Source of the DNA: an uncultured Chloroflexota bacterium
GTDB taxonomy: Bacteria; Chloroflexota; Chloroflexia; Chloroflexales; Chloroflexaceae
Length of the DNA stretch: 64,000 nucleotides
NCBI GenBank assembly: GCA_937120965.1
Contig: CAKZKA010000038.1
Coordinates: 1-64,000 of the forward strand
Reading direction: 5' to 3'
Each line of letters opens with the position of its first letter. Positions within the stretch are counted from its first letter, which is position 1. The position numbers and the translations under genes were made by a program. Shown here in pieces: positions 43,687-54,551 of this stretch. Under the pieces are notes generated by a model. The model saw only the letters and a program-made list of their open reading frames with translations. It had not been told where the DNA came from and did no database searches.

Positions 43687-43787
43687 TCCTGGGAGCGCGG
43701 GCATCTTGCCCGCATCCAGACCCTTGCGGGCGGGACGCCCGCGCTCCCGGGGTGACGCCTTACCCCACATGTGAACACGCACCTTTG
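43687..43787. repeat. Long GC-hairpin dispersed repeat, copy 2
   Basis: Same architecture as 4027-4131: GGGAGCGCGGGCATC and inverted GACGCCCGCGCTCCC, then GGTGACGCCTTACC. The glycosyltransferase stop codon lies inside it, so its last residues (ACSHVG) are repeat-derived. Confidence 0.85.
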
Positions 43788-45058
43788 TGCAAACACTGGC
43801 CCAGGAGATCGAAGTAGAACTGGCGCGCGCGTGTGTAGGCGGCGTCCCAGGTGTACGTGCGGAGCACTTTGGCCTGACCCGCGGCGCCCAGTGCCCGTGC
43901 CGTGGCCCGGTCATGGATCAACCGGGCGATGGCCTCGGCAAGGGCTGCAGTGTCGCCAAAGGGTACCAGCAGCCCGTTGATGCCATCGTCAATCACTGCG
44001 GGCACACCACCCGCGCGCGCGCCGATCACCGGCACCTGGTAGCACCACGCCTCCAGATAGGCGATCCCGAAGCTGTCAGTGCGCGAGGGCTGCGCGTAGA
44101 CATCGGCAGCCGCCAGGGCATCGCGCCGCACCGCGTCGCTCACGTAGCCCAGCACGCGCGTGCGGGCGCGCTCGTCGGCAGGCAGGCCGCGGTAGTGGTC
44201 CTCGAAGTGGCTCAACAGCGGGCCGCACTGAACCCAGGTGATCTCCTGGCCGGTGGCCCATAGCCGGCGCAACGCCTCCAGCACGTGCAGCGTGCCCTTG
44301 TCGAAGGCCGCCGCGCCCAGGCTCAACACCATCGGCCCCTTAATCGCGTGGGCCGCCCGGAACCGCGCTCCGTCGCCCCCGGCCACTTCCGCCGGATCGA
44401 CCCCCGCCCCAACCACGCGCACCCGCTCCGCCGCGACGCCCTGCCGCACCAGGAAGTCGCGTTCCAGGCCAGTCATGGTCGCCACGCCATCACTCGCGCG
44501 CAGCAGGTCCAACTGGTGGGGCATGCTGTAGTAGCGCACGATCTGCCGGTTGTTCGGCTCGCCAAGGTGGACGAAAGGCGTGCAGAGGTGGGGAACGCCG
44601 CGCTGCCGCGCCCAGCGCGCCACCGGCAGGATCGCGAAGTCCAGGGTGATGTTGGTGGTGTGGACGAGGGCCACGTCGGCAAGTTCGGGGGCGCTGGCCA
44701 GGTAGCGTTCCAGGTCTGGCAGGCGTGGGGTCAGGGTGGCCATGCGCCGCAGCAGGGGAACCGTGGGCCGGCCAAGTCTCCCGATCTCCACCATCAGCCG
44801 GCGCAGGATGGGGTAGAGCAGCGCCGGGCCGGGCAGGCGGCGCACCGGGAAGCGCAGCACGCGCACTCCGCCGTACTCGGCTTCACGTTCGGCCAGCGTG
44901 GCTTTGCCGGGGGCCCAGAAGTGCTCCAGATCGAGCGCGTCGGTGCTCAATACCGTCACGCGGTGGCCTTCCTTTGCCAGCCGCTCGCCGATCTCGATGA
45001 AGTAGCGCGAGGCCCCCGAGGCGCGGGTGTAGAGTTGATTGATGTGGAGAAAGTGCAT
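43760..45058 (-). CDS. Glycosyltransferase family 4 (GT-B)
   Basis: 432 aa from the ATG at 45058, where family similarity starts (MHFLHINQLYTRASGASRYF); an upstream ATG at 45109 is possible. The C-terminal donor site is well formed: VVGAGVDPAEV, VLSLGAAAFDKG, VLGYVSDAVRRDALAAADVYAQPSRTDSFGIAYLEAW with the E-x7-E type pattern, and GGVPAVIDDGINGLLVPFGD. It transfers a nucleotide sugar to an unknown acceptor, perhaps a lipid or capsule. The extreme C-terminus is formed by repeat DNA. It lies 60 bp after the YyaL-like gene. Confidence 0.88.
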   Translation of the reverse strand: MHFLHINQLYTRASGASRYFIEIGERLAKEGHRVTVLSTDALDLEHFWAPGKATLAEREAEYGGVRVLRFPVRRLPGPALLYPILRRLMVEIGRLGRPTVPLLRRMATLTPRLPDLERYLASAPELADVALVHTTNITLDFAILPVARWARQRGVPHLCTPFVHLGEPNNRQIVRYYSMPHQLDLLRASDGVATMTGLERDFLVRQGVAAERVRVVGAGVDPAEVAGGDGARFRAAHAIKGPMVLSLGAAAFDKGTLHVLEALRRLWATGQEITWVQCGPLLSHFEDHYRGLPADERARTRVLGYVSDAVRRDALAAADVYAQPSRTDSFGIAYLEAWCYQVPVIGARAGGVPAVIDDGINGLLVPFGDTAALAEAIARLIHDRATARALGAAGQAKVLRTYTWDAAYTRARQFYFDLLGQCLHKGACSHVG

Positions 45059-45118
45059 TGGCTGTGGCGCAAGGAGGCAGGCAGCGCCGGTCAGGGGGCG
45101 CGGTGGCATGGCCGGCCA

Positions 45119-47239
<2,121 letters not shown>

Positions 47240-47254
47240 TTCTTTTCCACCTCA

Positions 47255-47450
47255 GACGGTCATGCGCATGGCGCACAACGCCGGAATGAAAATAATTATT
47301 CCTGGGAGGGCGTAGCCCTCCCACACCCTCCCCGCGGGCGGGTTGTTTCCTGGGAGGGCGTAGCCCTCCCACACCCTCCCGCTGGCGGGTTGTTTCCTGG
47401 GAGGGCGTAGCCCTCCCACACCCTCCCGGTGGGGAGGGCTTGCCGCCCGT
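47255..47450. repeat. CCCTCCC-hairpin repeat, three copies in tandem
   Basis: Three GGGAGGGCGTAGCCCTCCC hairpins at about 60-bp spacing, preceded by GCGCATGGCGCACAACGCCGG. The remaining gap to the tRNA, 47450-47550, holds an imperfect CGAGAGCCGTTGCGAGGCAACGGCTCG-like inverted block, a possible tRNA terminator on the minus strand. Confidence 0.85.
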
Positions 47451-47553
47451 CTGCACGCGCTCCTGGAGAATGGCCGGGGGAACCGGCTGGCTCCGGTCCT
47501 CTGCAACACGAGAGCCGTTGCGAGGCAACGGCTCGACAGGTACATCACTGGAA

Positions 47554-47629
47554 TGGAGCGGGCGACGAGACTCGAACTCGCGACCTCAACCTTGGGAGGG
47601 TAGCGCTCTACCAACTGAGCTACGCCCGC
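47554..47629 (-). tRNA. tRNA-Gly (anticodon CCC)
   Basis: 76 nt including an encoded CCA (complement of 47554-47556). Acceptor GCGGGCG pairs with CGCCCGC. D-arm GCTC...GAGC. Anticodon loop CTCCCAA gives CCC for glycine GGG codons. T-arm GCGAG-TTCGAGT-CTCGT. One T-T mismatch occurs in the anticodon stem (positions 28-42). Discriminator base U. Confidence 0.95.
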
Positions 47630-47670
47630 GCTGCGGCCATGAGTATAGCACGCAGCAGAAGGGCTGTCAA

Positions 47671-48354
47671 CTACGGCACGAGCCGGTACCCAACGCCCCA
47701 TTCGGTAGTCAGGATCTTGGGGTTGCGGGGATCCTCTTCGATCTTGCGCCGCAGGTGCCAGATATAGACCTTGAGGTAATCGTTGTTATCTCTGGTGTAC
47801 TCCTGGCCCCACACCGCCCGCAGCAAGGTATCGTGCTCAACGACCTTGCCCACCTTCTCGGCGAGAACGATCAGCAACTTATACTCAATGGGCGTCAGAT
47901 CCACCAGTTCGCCGCGCACCCACACCTCGCGCTTCTGCTGGTCAATGCTCACCTGCCCTTCGCCGGCGCTGAGGGGCCGATTAGCAGGTGGCACGCGGCG
48001 CAGCAGGGCGCGGATCCGCGCCGAGAGTTCTTCCATATTGAAGGGCTTGGCCAGGTAATCGTCGGCGCCCCGATCCAGCCCGGTGATCACATCTTCGCTC
48101 TGGGTCTTGGCCGTGAGCATAAGGATAGGCACCTGCGAGAACTCGCGCACCTTGACGCAGGCCTCCAGCCCATCCATCTCAGGCATCATCACGTCGAGAA
48201 TGACCATATCGGGCCGCTGTTCGCGCACACTCTGCACACACTCGACGCCATTGGCTGCCTGGATGACGGCGTAGCCCTCATACTCCAGATTAATACGAAT
48301 CAGCTCGCGGAGACCGTCATCATCATCAACTACCAGAATGGTGCGCTGATCCAT
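47671..48354 (-). CDS. OmpR/PhoB-family response regulator
   Basis: 227 aa from the ATG at 48354. The receiver domain has the DDDD acidic pocket (ILVVDDDDG), the phosphorylated Asp in MVILDVMMPEMDG, the Thr in MLTAK and the Lys in DDYLAKPF. The C-terminal winged helix ends in DNNDYLKVYIWHLRRKIEEDPRNPKILTTEWGVGYRL. No histidine kinase is adjacent, so it is an orphan here. Its start lies 16 bp after the stop of the J-domain thioredoxin gene, so it may be transcribed with the cytochrome maturation genes. Confidence 0.94.
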   Translation of the reverse strand: MDQRTILVVDDDDGLRELIRINLEYEGYAVIQAANGVECVQSVREQRPDMVILDVMMPEMDGLEACVKVREFSQVPILMLTAKTQSEDVITGLDRGADDYLAKPFNMEELSARIRALLRRVPPANRPLSAGEGQVSIDQQKREVWVRGELVDLTPIEYKLLIVLAEKVGKVVEHDTLLRAVWGQEYTRDNNDYLKVYIWHLRRKIEEDPRNPKILTTEWGVGYRLVP

Positions 48355-48370
48355 TTCCCTCGCCTCGTGC

Positions 48371-49207
48371 TCATGTCGGCGAACGGCCTGCCGTTTCGCC
48401 GCGCATCCGGATGAGTGTAGCCTGCACATCGGCGAGGGTCAGCTCACCGATATGCACATAGCGAATGGTACCCTCCGGGTCAATAAAGAAACTGGTGGGC
48501 AATGGAAACACCCGGTAATCGTTGGTAATCGAACCCTCCAGATCCAGCGCGATAGGGTACGTTACACCGAACTGGTTCAAAAAGGCTTGAATCTGGGCCT
48601 CGCTGCGGCCCTGGAGCTTCTCGTCATCGGTCAGATTGATGCCGATGACGGCAAGCCCGTCACGACTCAGTTGCTCATGGGCGGCTTGCAGCGCGGGCAG
48701 TTCGCGCTTGCACGGCTCGCACCAGGTGCCCCAGAAGTTCAGCAGCACCACCTGCCCGCGATAGTCTTCCAGGCGCACCGTGCCGCCATCGAGGGTCGGC
48801 GCCACGAACAGCGGCGCCGGTCGGTTCATCTCGCTCATCGCCTGGCCCTGTGGCGCGACGTTCTGACCGGTCAGCACCCAGAACAGGGCGATCAGCGCCA
48901 CAGCAACCAGCGCGCCGGCAATGGCGAACCTGCGCTCGCGGGGCGTGAGCCCGCGCTGCGGCGCCTTTCCGGGCGCCTTTGCGGCCTTCAGGCTGCTGTC
49001 GTACTGACGGCGCCGCTCCGGATCGGCCAGGACGCGGTAGGCGCGCTCAAGCTCCGCGCTGCGCTCGGCTGCCACCCGTTGCAGCTCCGGGTCAAGTTCG
49101 GCCACTCGCTCCGGGGCGTAGCGCGCCCGCTGTTGAGCGTAGGCTCGTTCAATCGCTTCCTGGCTCGCGTCGGGTTCAACGCCCAGGAGCGCGTAGAGCG
49201 TGGACAT
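48371..49207 (-). CDS. J-like domain fused to ResA/TlpA-type thioredoxin
   Basis: 278 aa. Residues 1-70 are J-domain-like (MSTLYALLGVEPDASQEAIERAYAQQ...ERAYRVLADPERRRQYD) but HPD is replaced by YAP, so classical DnaK stimulation is unlikely. One membrane helix (about 94-113, AIAGALVAVALIALFWVLTG) follows. The extracytoplasmic domain has WCEPC (162-166) and the cis-Pro loop LPTSFFIDPEG (236-246), typical of ResA/CcmG thiol-disulfide proteins that reduce apocytochrome c cysteines. Context in the ccm locus supports that role. The J-to-thioredoxin fusion is unusual. Confidence 0.88.
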   Translation of the reverse strand: MSTLYALLGVEPDASQEAIERAYAQQRARYAPERVAELDPELQRVAAERSAELERAYRVLADPERRRQYDSSLKAAKAPGKAPQRGLTPRERRFAIAGALVAVALIALFWVLTGQNVAPQGQAMSEMNRPAPLFVAPTLDGGTVRLEDYRGQVVLLNFWGTWCEPCKRELPALQAAHEQLSRDGLAVIGINLTDDEKLQGRSEAQIQAFLNQFGVTYPIALDLEGSITNDYRVFPLPTSFFIDPEGTIRYVHIGELTLADVQATLIRMRGETAGRSPT

Positions 49208-49231
49208 GGCTGCGTTCTCTCAATCGTTCGT

Positions 49232-49275
49232 ATTGTAGCACAGGTTTTAACTTTTTGAGTTAATAATGGTTAAAA
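49232..49275 (-). promoter_or_regulatory. Promoter with AT-rich inverted repeats
   Basis: Minus strand: TGC-TACAAT is an extended -10 (complement of 49232-49240). Upstream lies a very AT-rich island for this genome, with TTAACT/AGTTAA and TTTTAAC/GTTAAAA inverted repeats (49244-49279). These could be an operator or UP-like element. The stretch CTGTGCTACAATA is shared exactly with the ccmA promoter. Confidence 0.55.
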
Positions 49276-49279
49276 GTTA

Positions 49280-49561
49280 AGGCGCGGTTCACGCCAACCC
49301 AATCGCCCGAAGGGGCGCGGCGACCCGGAGGGCGCGCCACTGCTACGCCCCTCCTCTCGTGCAGGGGCGTGCGTGGGCAAGCCCGGTGTCCCTACCATCC
49401 CTGGCCTCAGCGGGGACGTGGCCGGGCTTCGCCTTCCCAAATCTTCCCTTCCGGCAGGGGTATGGGCAAAGCTGGGTTCCCCATTTCCCAACCGCGGTTG
49501 GGGGCGGCTGGCGCCCCATAGGCAGGGGGATGGGGAAACCCGGTTTCCCCGTATGTTCACC
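49280..49561. repeat. Repeat-containing gap between the two J-domain genes
   Basis: Contains a decayed CCCTCCC-type block and one good GGTTTCCCC unit (CCCAACCGCGGTTGGGGGCGGCTGGCGCCCC and GGGGAAACCCGGTTTCCCC, 49485-49548), followed by GTATGTTCACCTCAG up to the J-TPR stop codon. Confidence 0.75.
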
Positions 49562-50656
49562 TCAGCGCGAATACTCAGCCACCAACTGGCGCGCCTGTAG
49601 AACCAGCCCCGGTTCCGCGCCGGGCAGCACGATCAACTGCTGCCAGTGCTCCAGGGCCTGGGCGACCTGCGGCGGGTCGCTGAAAGCCAGGCAGAGGCCC
49701 TTGCTCAGCAGGGCGCGCCCTGCCTCGGGGTCGGCGCGCAGGGCGCGTTCGGCTTCGGCCAGCCCTTCGCGCACATAGCTCTGATCATTGGTATCTTTGC
49801 CATAGAAGCACAGACTTGCCGCCAGGTCCGCCCGGGCAACCGGGTCGCCGGGCGCCAGTTCGGTCGCTTTTCGGTAGGCGTCCGCCGCTTCGAGCCAGCG
49901 CGGCAGCCGTTCGATGTAGATGCTCTGCAGGTTCTGATCGCCGCTCGCTAACCGTTCGCGCACCACTACCACGCTGTCGTACAGGGCGTTGCCCAGTTCG
50001 ATCCAGGCATTGGGGTTCTCCGGAACGCGCTGAGCCACCTGCCGCGCCGCCACGATCTGGCCTTCAAACTGGTTGATGATCGCCGCCATATCGGGTGTGG
50101 GCGCCGCGGCGCTCACCGGCTCGCCTGTAGCCGGTTGCTGCGGCCCGCCCACCGGAGCGGCGGTTGGGGGCAAGCCGTAGACCGTCGTCACCAGGGTGAC
50201 CAGCACGATTGCAAAGACCGCCACGGCGACGATCAGCGTCGGGGCCAACCAGACCGGGAGCGCGCTCTGGCGGGTCCGTCGGCCGCTCCTGGGAGACGGG
50301 CTGCCCACGCGCAGCGTCGGCTGGGCGTTGAAGCCCGGTGGCCGCTCCTGTCCACGCGCAGGGGGCAGAGGGCGGTAGTCGAGCTCGTCTTCGCTCGCTA
50401 GCGCGCGCTCCTCGGCCAGCGCCGCCTGGCGGGCAGCCAGCTCCTGGTCGTAGCGCTGCCGCCGTTCCGGATCGCTCAGGACGAGGTAGGCGCGCTCGAT
50501 CTCGTCACGGCGGCGCCGGGCCAGTTCCTGGAGTTCCTCGGCGCTGCCTTCGAGGCGGGCCGGATCGTACCGCTCGCGCAGGCGCGCGTAGGCCGCCTGG
50601 ATCGTTTCTTCATCGGCGCGGGGATGTACCTGCAGGGTCTCGTAGTAGTCTTGCAT
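49562..50656 (-). CDS. J-like domain protein with membrane helix and TPR domain
   Basis: 364 aa from the ATG at 50656 (MQDYYETLQVHPRADEETI), with an alternative start at 50668. Residues 1-72 are J-like with HPD changed to YDP. A disordered segment (about 95-130) and one membrane helix (about 132-160, WLAPTLIVAVAVFAIVLVTLVT) follow. The outer domain (195-360) has TPR pairs (NPNAWIELGNALYDS, WLEAADAYRKATELAPGDPVARADLA, GLAEAERALRADPEAG). This resembles the TPR part of CcmI/NrfG, which binds apocytochromes. It lies directly downstream of ccmF. Confidence 0.85.
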   Translation of the reverse strand: MQDYYETLQVHPRADEETIQAAYARLRERYDPARLEGSAEELQELARRRRDEIERAYLVLSDPERRQRYDQELAARQAALAEERALASEDELDYRPLPPARGQERPPGFNAQPTLRVGSPSPRSGRRTRQSALPVWLAPTLIVAVAVFAIVLVTLVTTVYGLPPTAAPVGGPQQPATGEPVSAAAPTPDMAAIINQFEGQIVAARQVAQRVPENPNAWIELGNALYDSVVVVRERLASGDQNLQSIYIERLPRWLEAADAYRKATELAPGDPVARADLAASLCFYGKDTNDQSYVREGLAEAERALRADPEAGRALLSKGLCLAFSDPPQVAQALEHWQQLIVLPGAEPGLVLQARQLVAEYSR

Positions 50657-50668
50657 GGCCCGGATCAC

Positions 50669-50971
50669 TCAGTCGGGTTATGAGGCGGGGGAAGGGCGGG
50701 GCGTGAATACCATGTTCGATTTTGGACGAGCCGCGAGCAGCCGACCAGGCAACGGTGAGCTTGCACCACTGCGCTACCCACCGGCAGCGAGTGCGATTGC
50801 AGATTGCAGATGTGCGATTGCGCATCGGGCGTGACGCATCCGGGCGCGGTCGCCGTTGCGCTCATGGCCGAACAGGTTACCTGGAAGCACACCAGGGCGG
50901 GAGGAAGAGGCTGGGAGGGCAATGCCCTCCCAGGAAGCGCGTCTGGCGCTCGCCACGGCGCAGATGGCCCT
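50669..50971. other. Gap between ccmF and the J-TPR gene
   Basis: About 300 bp with a diverged AATCTGCAATC-type short repeat (50797-50830, GATTGCAGATTGCAGATGTG) and one short CCCTCCC-like hairpin (GGGAGGGCAATGCCCTCCC, about 50912-50932). No gene. Confidence 0.6.
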
Positions 50972-53377
50972 TCAGCGTCCCGCGCCGCGCGAGCTTGCGC
51001 GCAGCCCGAACGCCGGCAGGCCCCTGGGCAGACGCGCGCGCAGGCCCGCCAGCGTGGCCCGGCTCTCCAGGTAGCGGCGAACCAGGGCGATGAACCCGCC
51101 CAGAATACCCACGGTGACGCCAACCCAGACCAGCACCACCAGCGGTTTGACACTCACCGCAATCACGCCCCTGGCCGGCACGACCGGCAAATCGTCGAGG
51201 CCAGGGCCGCTGCCCTGCAACAGCACGCGCCGCGTGTTGGGATCGAGCGACACCAGGGTAAGCTGCCGTCCCTCGGCGCCGGGCAGCGCTACCGACACGT
51301 ACTCAAGCTGTTGCTGGCCGCTGTTCGGGTCGGTCACCACCCGCACATACGGCTCTACCTCGCTCTCCACACCTTCATAGAGCACCTTGACCCGCGCGCC
51401 TACCCGCAGGTCGCCGCTTCCTGACATCATGGCCTCGCGGTCAATATTGAAGCCGAGGAAGGTAAGCGTGTACGGCCCCATCGTTGCCGAGTCATTCTGG
51501 CTCAGGACGGGACGGGCCTCATCTCGCTCGGGGTCGTAGCCGGCAGGAGAAATGTAGAGGTCGTGCCAGAAGAAGCTATGAATGGATGGCGTGGTCATCG
51601 TTGCGCCCATGCGCTGGTTCTCGTAGAGGTAGGGCCGCGCGCTGAACGAAGTCCGGCCATCGCTCACCGTGAAGTCGAGCACGCCGTGCTGCTGTTCATC
51701 GAGTTTGTAGCCATTGAAGATAAACTCATAGCCGAAGAGCTTCGCGCTCTCGCCGGGAGCCAGGGTCAGGCGCGTCTCGGGGGTAGCATAGGCGCTGGAG
51801 GCGACCACGCCGATGAGCATGACGGCAAAGCCGACGTGGGCCAGATAGCCGCCGATGCGCAACCAGCCGCCTTTGAGCGTGCGGGCGATCATCACCAGAT
51901 TGGTGCCCACGGCAAAGGTCCCGCCGGCTACGTAGAAGAGCGCCAGCGGATCGCGCACACTGATAAGCATCGCCGCGATGGTGGCCGCCACCGCCGCCAC
52001 GGCAGGCCAGCGCAGCGCCCGCAGCAGATGGCGCATATTCGTGTCGCGCCAGCCCAGCAGCGGCCCGATGGTCATCAGGACCACAATCACCACCCCCAGG
52101 GGCGGGGTCGTCTGCTGATAGAAGCTGGGGGCCAGGCTAAAGCGCCCATCTTCGAAGGGCCGGGCCTGGGGGTTCATCAGCGTCCCATCATCAAGCTCAA
52201 ACACCGAACCCATCCAGCCCTGGAGGGTGTGACCGACGCCCGGAATGGCCGAGATCACCGGCATCGAGGTGCCGATGCCCACCAGGAGCGCAATCACCGC
52301 CAGCGACAGCATCGCCAGCACGAAGAAACTATCGCGGGAGAAGAACTTATCGCTCAACGGGCGCGAGGGGATGTCGCGCCAGCGCCAGACCAGCACCCCG
52401 ATCGCCCCGAAGGTGAGCAGCAGCAGGAAGGCCACCAGGCCCTCGAAGATCCCCTCGGCCACAAAGGAATGCACCGAAAAGTTCGCGTAGACCCCGCTGC
52501 GCGTGAGGAAGGTAGCATAGAAGACCAGCGGGTAGAGCGCCAGCGCCAGAAGCAGATTGGTTTTCCGCAGAGCGCCCTGCGAGCGCTGCAACACCATACC
52601 GTGCATCAATGCCGTCAGGATGAGCCAGGGCACCAGCGAGGAGTTCTCCACCGGGTCCCAACCCCAGTAGCCGCCCCAGCCCAGGGTTTCGTAGGCCCAG
52701 TAGCCGCCGAGTAACAGCGCCAGCCCCAGGAAGGCCCAGGCAGCGATGGTCCACGGCAGCGCGCGGGTCACCCAGGTATCGTAGTCGCGGCGGATCAGCC
52801 CGCTGACGCCAAAGGCGAAGGGCACGGTACTCAGGGCATAACCAACGAAGAGCACCGGCGGATGGATGATCATCCAGAAGTTGTGCAGCAGCGGGTTCAG
52901 GCCGCGTCCGTCGGTGGGGGCCAGGGGCAGGTTGGTGGAGGGGTCGAGCAGCGGCTTAAACGGATTGAGCGCCAGGACGAAGACCAGGAGCACCGCCTGC
53001 ACAAACATGACCACGGCGAGCACATAGGGCTCGAAGTGGCGGGTGCGACGCACCAGCACAGTTGCGGCGATACTGCCCCACAGCACCCAGATCAAGAAGC
53101 TGCCGGGTTGCCCGGCCCAACTCGCCGCGATGCTGAAGAAGAAGTCCAGATCGCGGGAACTGTAGTTATTGACGTACTCGATATCGAAGCGTCGAGCCAG
53201 GAAGAGACTGATCAGCAGCGTCCAGGTCATCAGCACGGCCCCGAGGGTGGCATAGACGCCAAAGCGCCCGTAGTACAGGGCGGACCGATTGCCGCGGGGC
53301 ACCACGGCGTAACTGCCGACGGCCAGCAGCGCCATCGCAATCGCGGTGACGATCAGAAACGTGCCAAGGAGGTACAT
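50972..53377 (-). CDS. ccmF: Cytochrome c heme lyase CcmF
   Basis: 801 aa from the ATG at 53377 (CCAAGGAGGT upstream). Polytopic membrane protein that attaches heme from CcmE to apocytochrome c. The WWD domain is GGYWAYETLGWGGYWGWDP (residues 224-242). The flanking His regions LLHNFWMIIHPPVLFVGY and ALMHGMVLQ, and WAGQPGSFLIW near the N-terminus, are typical. Around 15 membrane segments are visible plus a large extracytoplasmic C-terminal domain. It is longer than proteobacterial CcmF (about 650 aa), mostly in that C-terminal domain. Confidence 0.95.
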   Translation of the reverse strand: MYLLGTFLIVTAIAMALLAVGSYAVVPRGNRSALYYGRFGVYATLGAVLMTWTLLISLFLARRFDIEYVNNYSSRDLDFFFSIAASWAGQPGSFLIWVLWGSIAATVLVRRTRHFEPYVLAVVMFVQAVLLVFVLALNPFKPLLDPSTNLPLAPTDGRGLNPLLHNFWMIIHPPVLFVGYALSTVPFAFGVSGLIRRDYDTWVTRALPWTIAAWAFLGLALLLGGYWAYETLGWGGYWGWDPVENSSLVPWLILTALMHGMVLQRSQGALRKTNLLLALALYPLVFYATFLTRSGVYANFSVHSFVAEGIFEGLVAFLLLLTFGAIGVLVWRWRDIPSRPLSDKFFSRDSFFVLAMLSLAVIALLVGIGTSMPVISAIPGVGHTLQGWMGSVFELDDGTLMNPQARPFEDGRFSLAPSFYQQTTPPLGVVIVVLMTIGPLLGWRDTNMRHLLRALRWPAVAAVAATIAAMLISVRDPLALFYVAGGTFAVGTNLVMIARTLKGGWLRIGGYLAHVGFAVMLIGVVASSAYATPETRLTLAPGESAKLFGYEFIFNGYKLDEQQHGVLDFTVSDGRTSFSARPYLYENQRMGATMTTPSIHSFFWHDLYISPAGYDPERDEARPVLSQNDSATMGPYTLTFLGFNIDREAMMSGSGDLRVGARVKVLYEGVESEVEPYVRVVTDPNSGQQQLEYVSVALPGAEGRQLTLVSLDPNTRRVLLQGSGPGLDDLPVVPARGVIAVSVKPLVVLVWVGVTVGILGGFIALVRRYLESRATLAGLRARLPRGLPAFGLRASSRGAGR

Positions 53378-53429
53378 GAGGCGCTTTCTAGTAACGGAAC
53401 TCCGTTCAATGCTTCCCGATCCAGGCTCC

Positions 53430-53853
53430 ACCAGGGCAGCCGGCTATGCGGCTGCGCCGCACAACGCCAGAATGAAAATAGTTGTTCCTGGGAGGGCTAC
53501 GCCCTCCCAGACCCTCCCGCGGGTGGGCTATGTTCACCTCAGAGGCAGGCACACCTTGCGCATTCGTTTATTCGTTTCCCATTCGTTGGCCCATTTCCCC
53601 TTTGCGTCCCGGGAAGCCCTTTCCAGAGCCGGTGAAACCCGTTGAAGGGCTGCACCCTCCCCAACCCCAACCCTCCCCGCTGGTGGGTTGTTTCCTGGGA
53701 GGGCTGCGCCCTCCCCAACCCTCCCGCGGGCGGGCTAGGTTCACGTCGGGCCGGGGGGGGGTGGGGCAACCGGGTTTTCCCGAGCGTCGGGTACCTGTTC
53801 ACACCTGGAGTAAGGCGCCACCCCGGGTGCGCGGGCGTCCTGCCCGCAATACC
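53430..53853. repeat. Composite repeats between ccmE and ccmF
   Basis: CCCTCCC hairpins, a ~105-bp GCATTCGTTTATTCG module (about 53548-53651) and, at 53799-53858, a partial inverted copy of the long GC-hairpin repeat that touches the end of ccmE. It interrupts the ccm gene run. Confidence 0.85.
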
Positions 53854-54267
53854 TTAGCGGTTCATCTGCTCCTGGTACTTCGACGGGCACTTCACCAGCA
53901 GATCGTCAGCCATAAAGGCGCCCTCGGTCGAATCGTAGCGGCCGATGGCAACAATGCTGATCGCCTGTTCGAAGTTGGCCGGGCGGGGGTCATCAGAGAT
54001 GACCTTGATCATCTTCCCCCGCTCATCCTGGAGCAGAAACGTAAAGCGGCCCGCCGCGTCATACTCGCCGGTGCTGCCGAGAAAACCGGCCAGTTGCACG
54101 CTCCGTGTCGCGGCGATCGCCTCGTCCACACTCTGCGTATACGAGCGGAAGCCGCTCTGGAAGCCGAAGATCCCGTACACAACGGCGATCAGGATAATAC
54201 CGAGGCCCACAATGTGCAGGGGCCTGATCGGCATCCCGCGCCGCGAGACTGAAGTTGCGGTCGCCAT
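53854..54267 (-). CDS. ccmE: Heme chaperone CcmE, CxxxY type
   Basis: 137 aa from the ATG at 54267 (GGAAAG seven bases upstream; in-frame starts at 54273 and 54282 also exist). One N-terminal membrane helix (PLHIVGLGIILIAVVYGIFGF) and an OB-fold outer domain. The usual heme-binding HxxxY is replaced by CPSKY (Cys127, Tyr131), the CxxxY variant known from Desulfovibrio and some archaea. Heme is then held by a Cys instead of a His. The variant systems described lack CcmH, and no CcmH is seen here either. Confidence 0.88.
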   Translation of the reverse strand: MATATSVSRRGMPIRPLHIVGLGIILIAVVYGIFGFQSGFRSYTQSVDEAIAATRSVQLAGFLGSTGEYDAAGRFTFLLQDERGKMIKVISDDPRPANFEQAISIVAIGRYDSTEGAFMADDLLVKCPSKYQEQMNR

Positions 54268-54308
54268 AGGCATACTTTCCACACCGGCAGAGCGCCGCGC
54301 TCCGCATG

Positions 54309-54551
54309 TTACTCCCGACTCGACCGTTCGACCGGCTCGCCCTCCGCCTGGCTCACCCGCGTGACACTGGCGCGGGGCGGCGCGTCACCCTCGCCCCGGG
54401 GCCACTGCTCGCGCTCGCGTTGTAATTCGCGCTTCAGGGCCCGCGCCTGCGTGTCGATCCGCCAGAGGTACACGAAGATGCCGATCCACACCGACAGGGC
54501 CACGGCCATGGCCACATAGATCGCCGTGCCCGCTTCAAGTAGACTATTCAT
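54309..54551 (-). CDS. ccmD: Small membrane protein CcmD-like
   Basis: 80 aa from the ATG at 54551, overlapping the ccmC stop by four bases. A single membrane helix (AIYVAMAVALSVWIGIFVYLW) is followed by a charged cytoplasmic tail (RIDTQARALKRELQRERE). Size, topology and position between ccmC and ccmE fit CcmD, which helps release holo-CcmE from CcmC. Sequence alone would not be enough for the call. The tail is longer than usual. Confidence 0.75.
   Translation of the reverse strand: MNSLLEAGTAIYVAMAVALSVWIGIFVYLWRIDTQARALKRELQREREQWPRGEGDAPPRASVTRVSQAEGEPVERSSRE

Noticed and set aside
48371-50656. Authentic DnaJ co-chaperones
   Set aside because: Both lack the HPD tripeptide and have no Gly/Phe or zinc-finger region; the remaining domains are of thioredoxin and TPR type.
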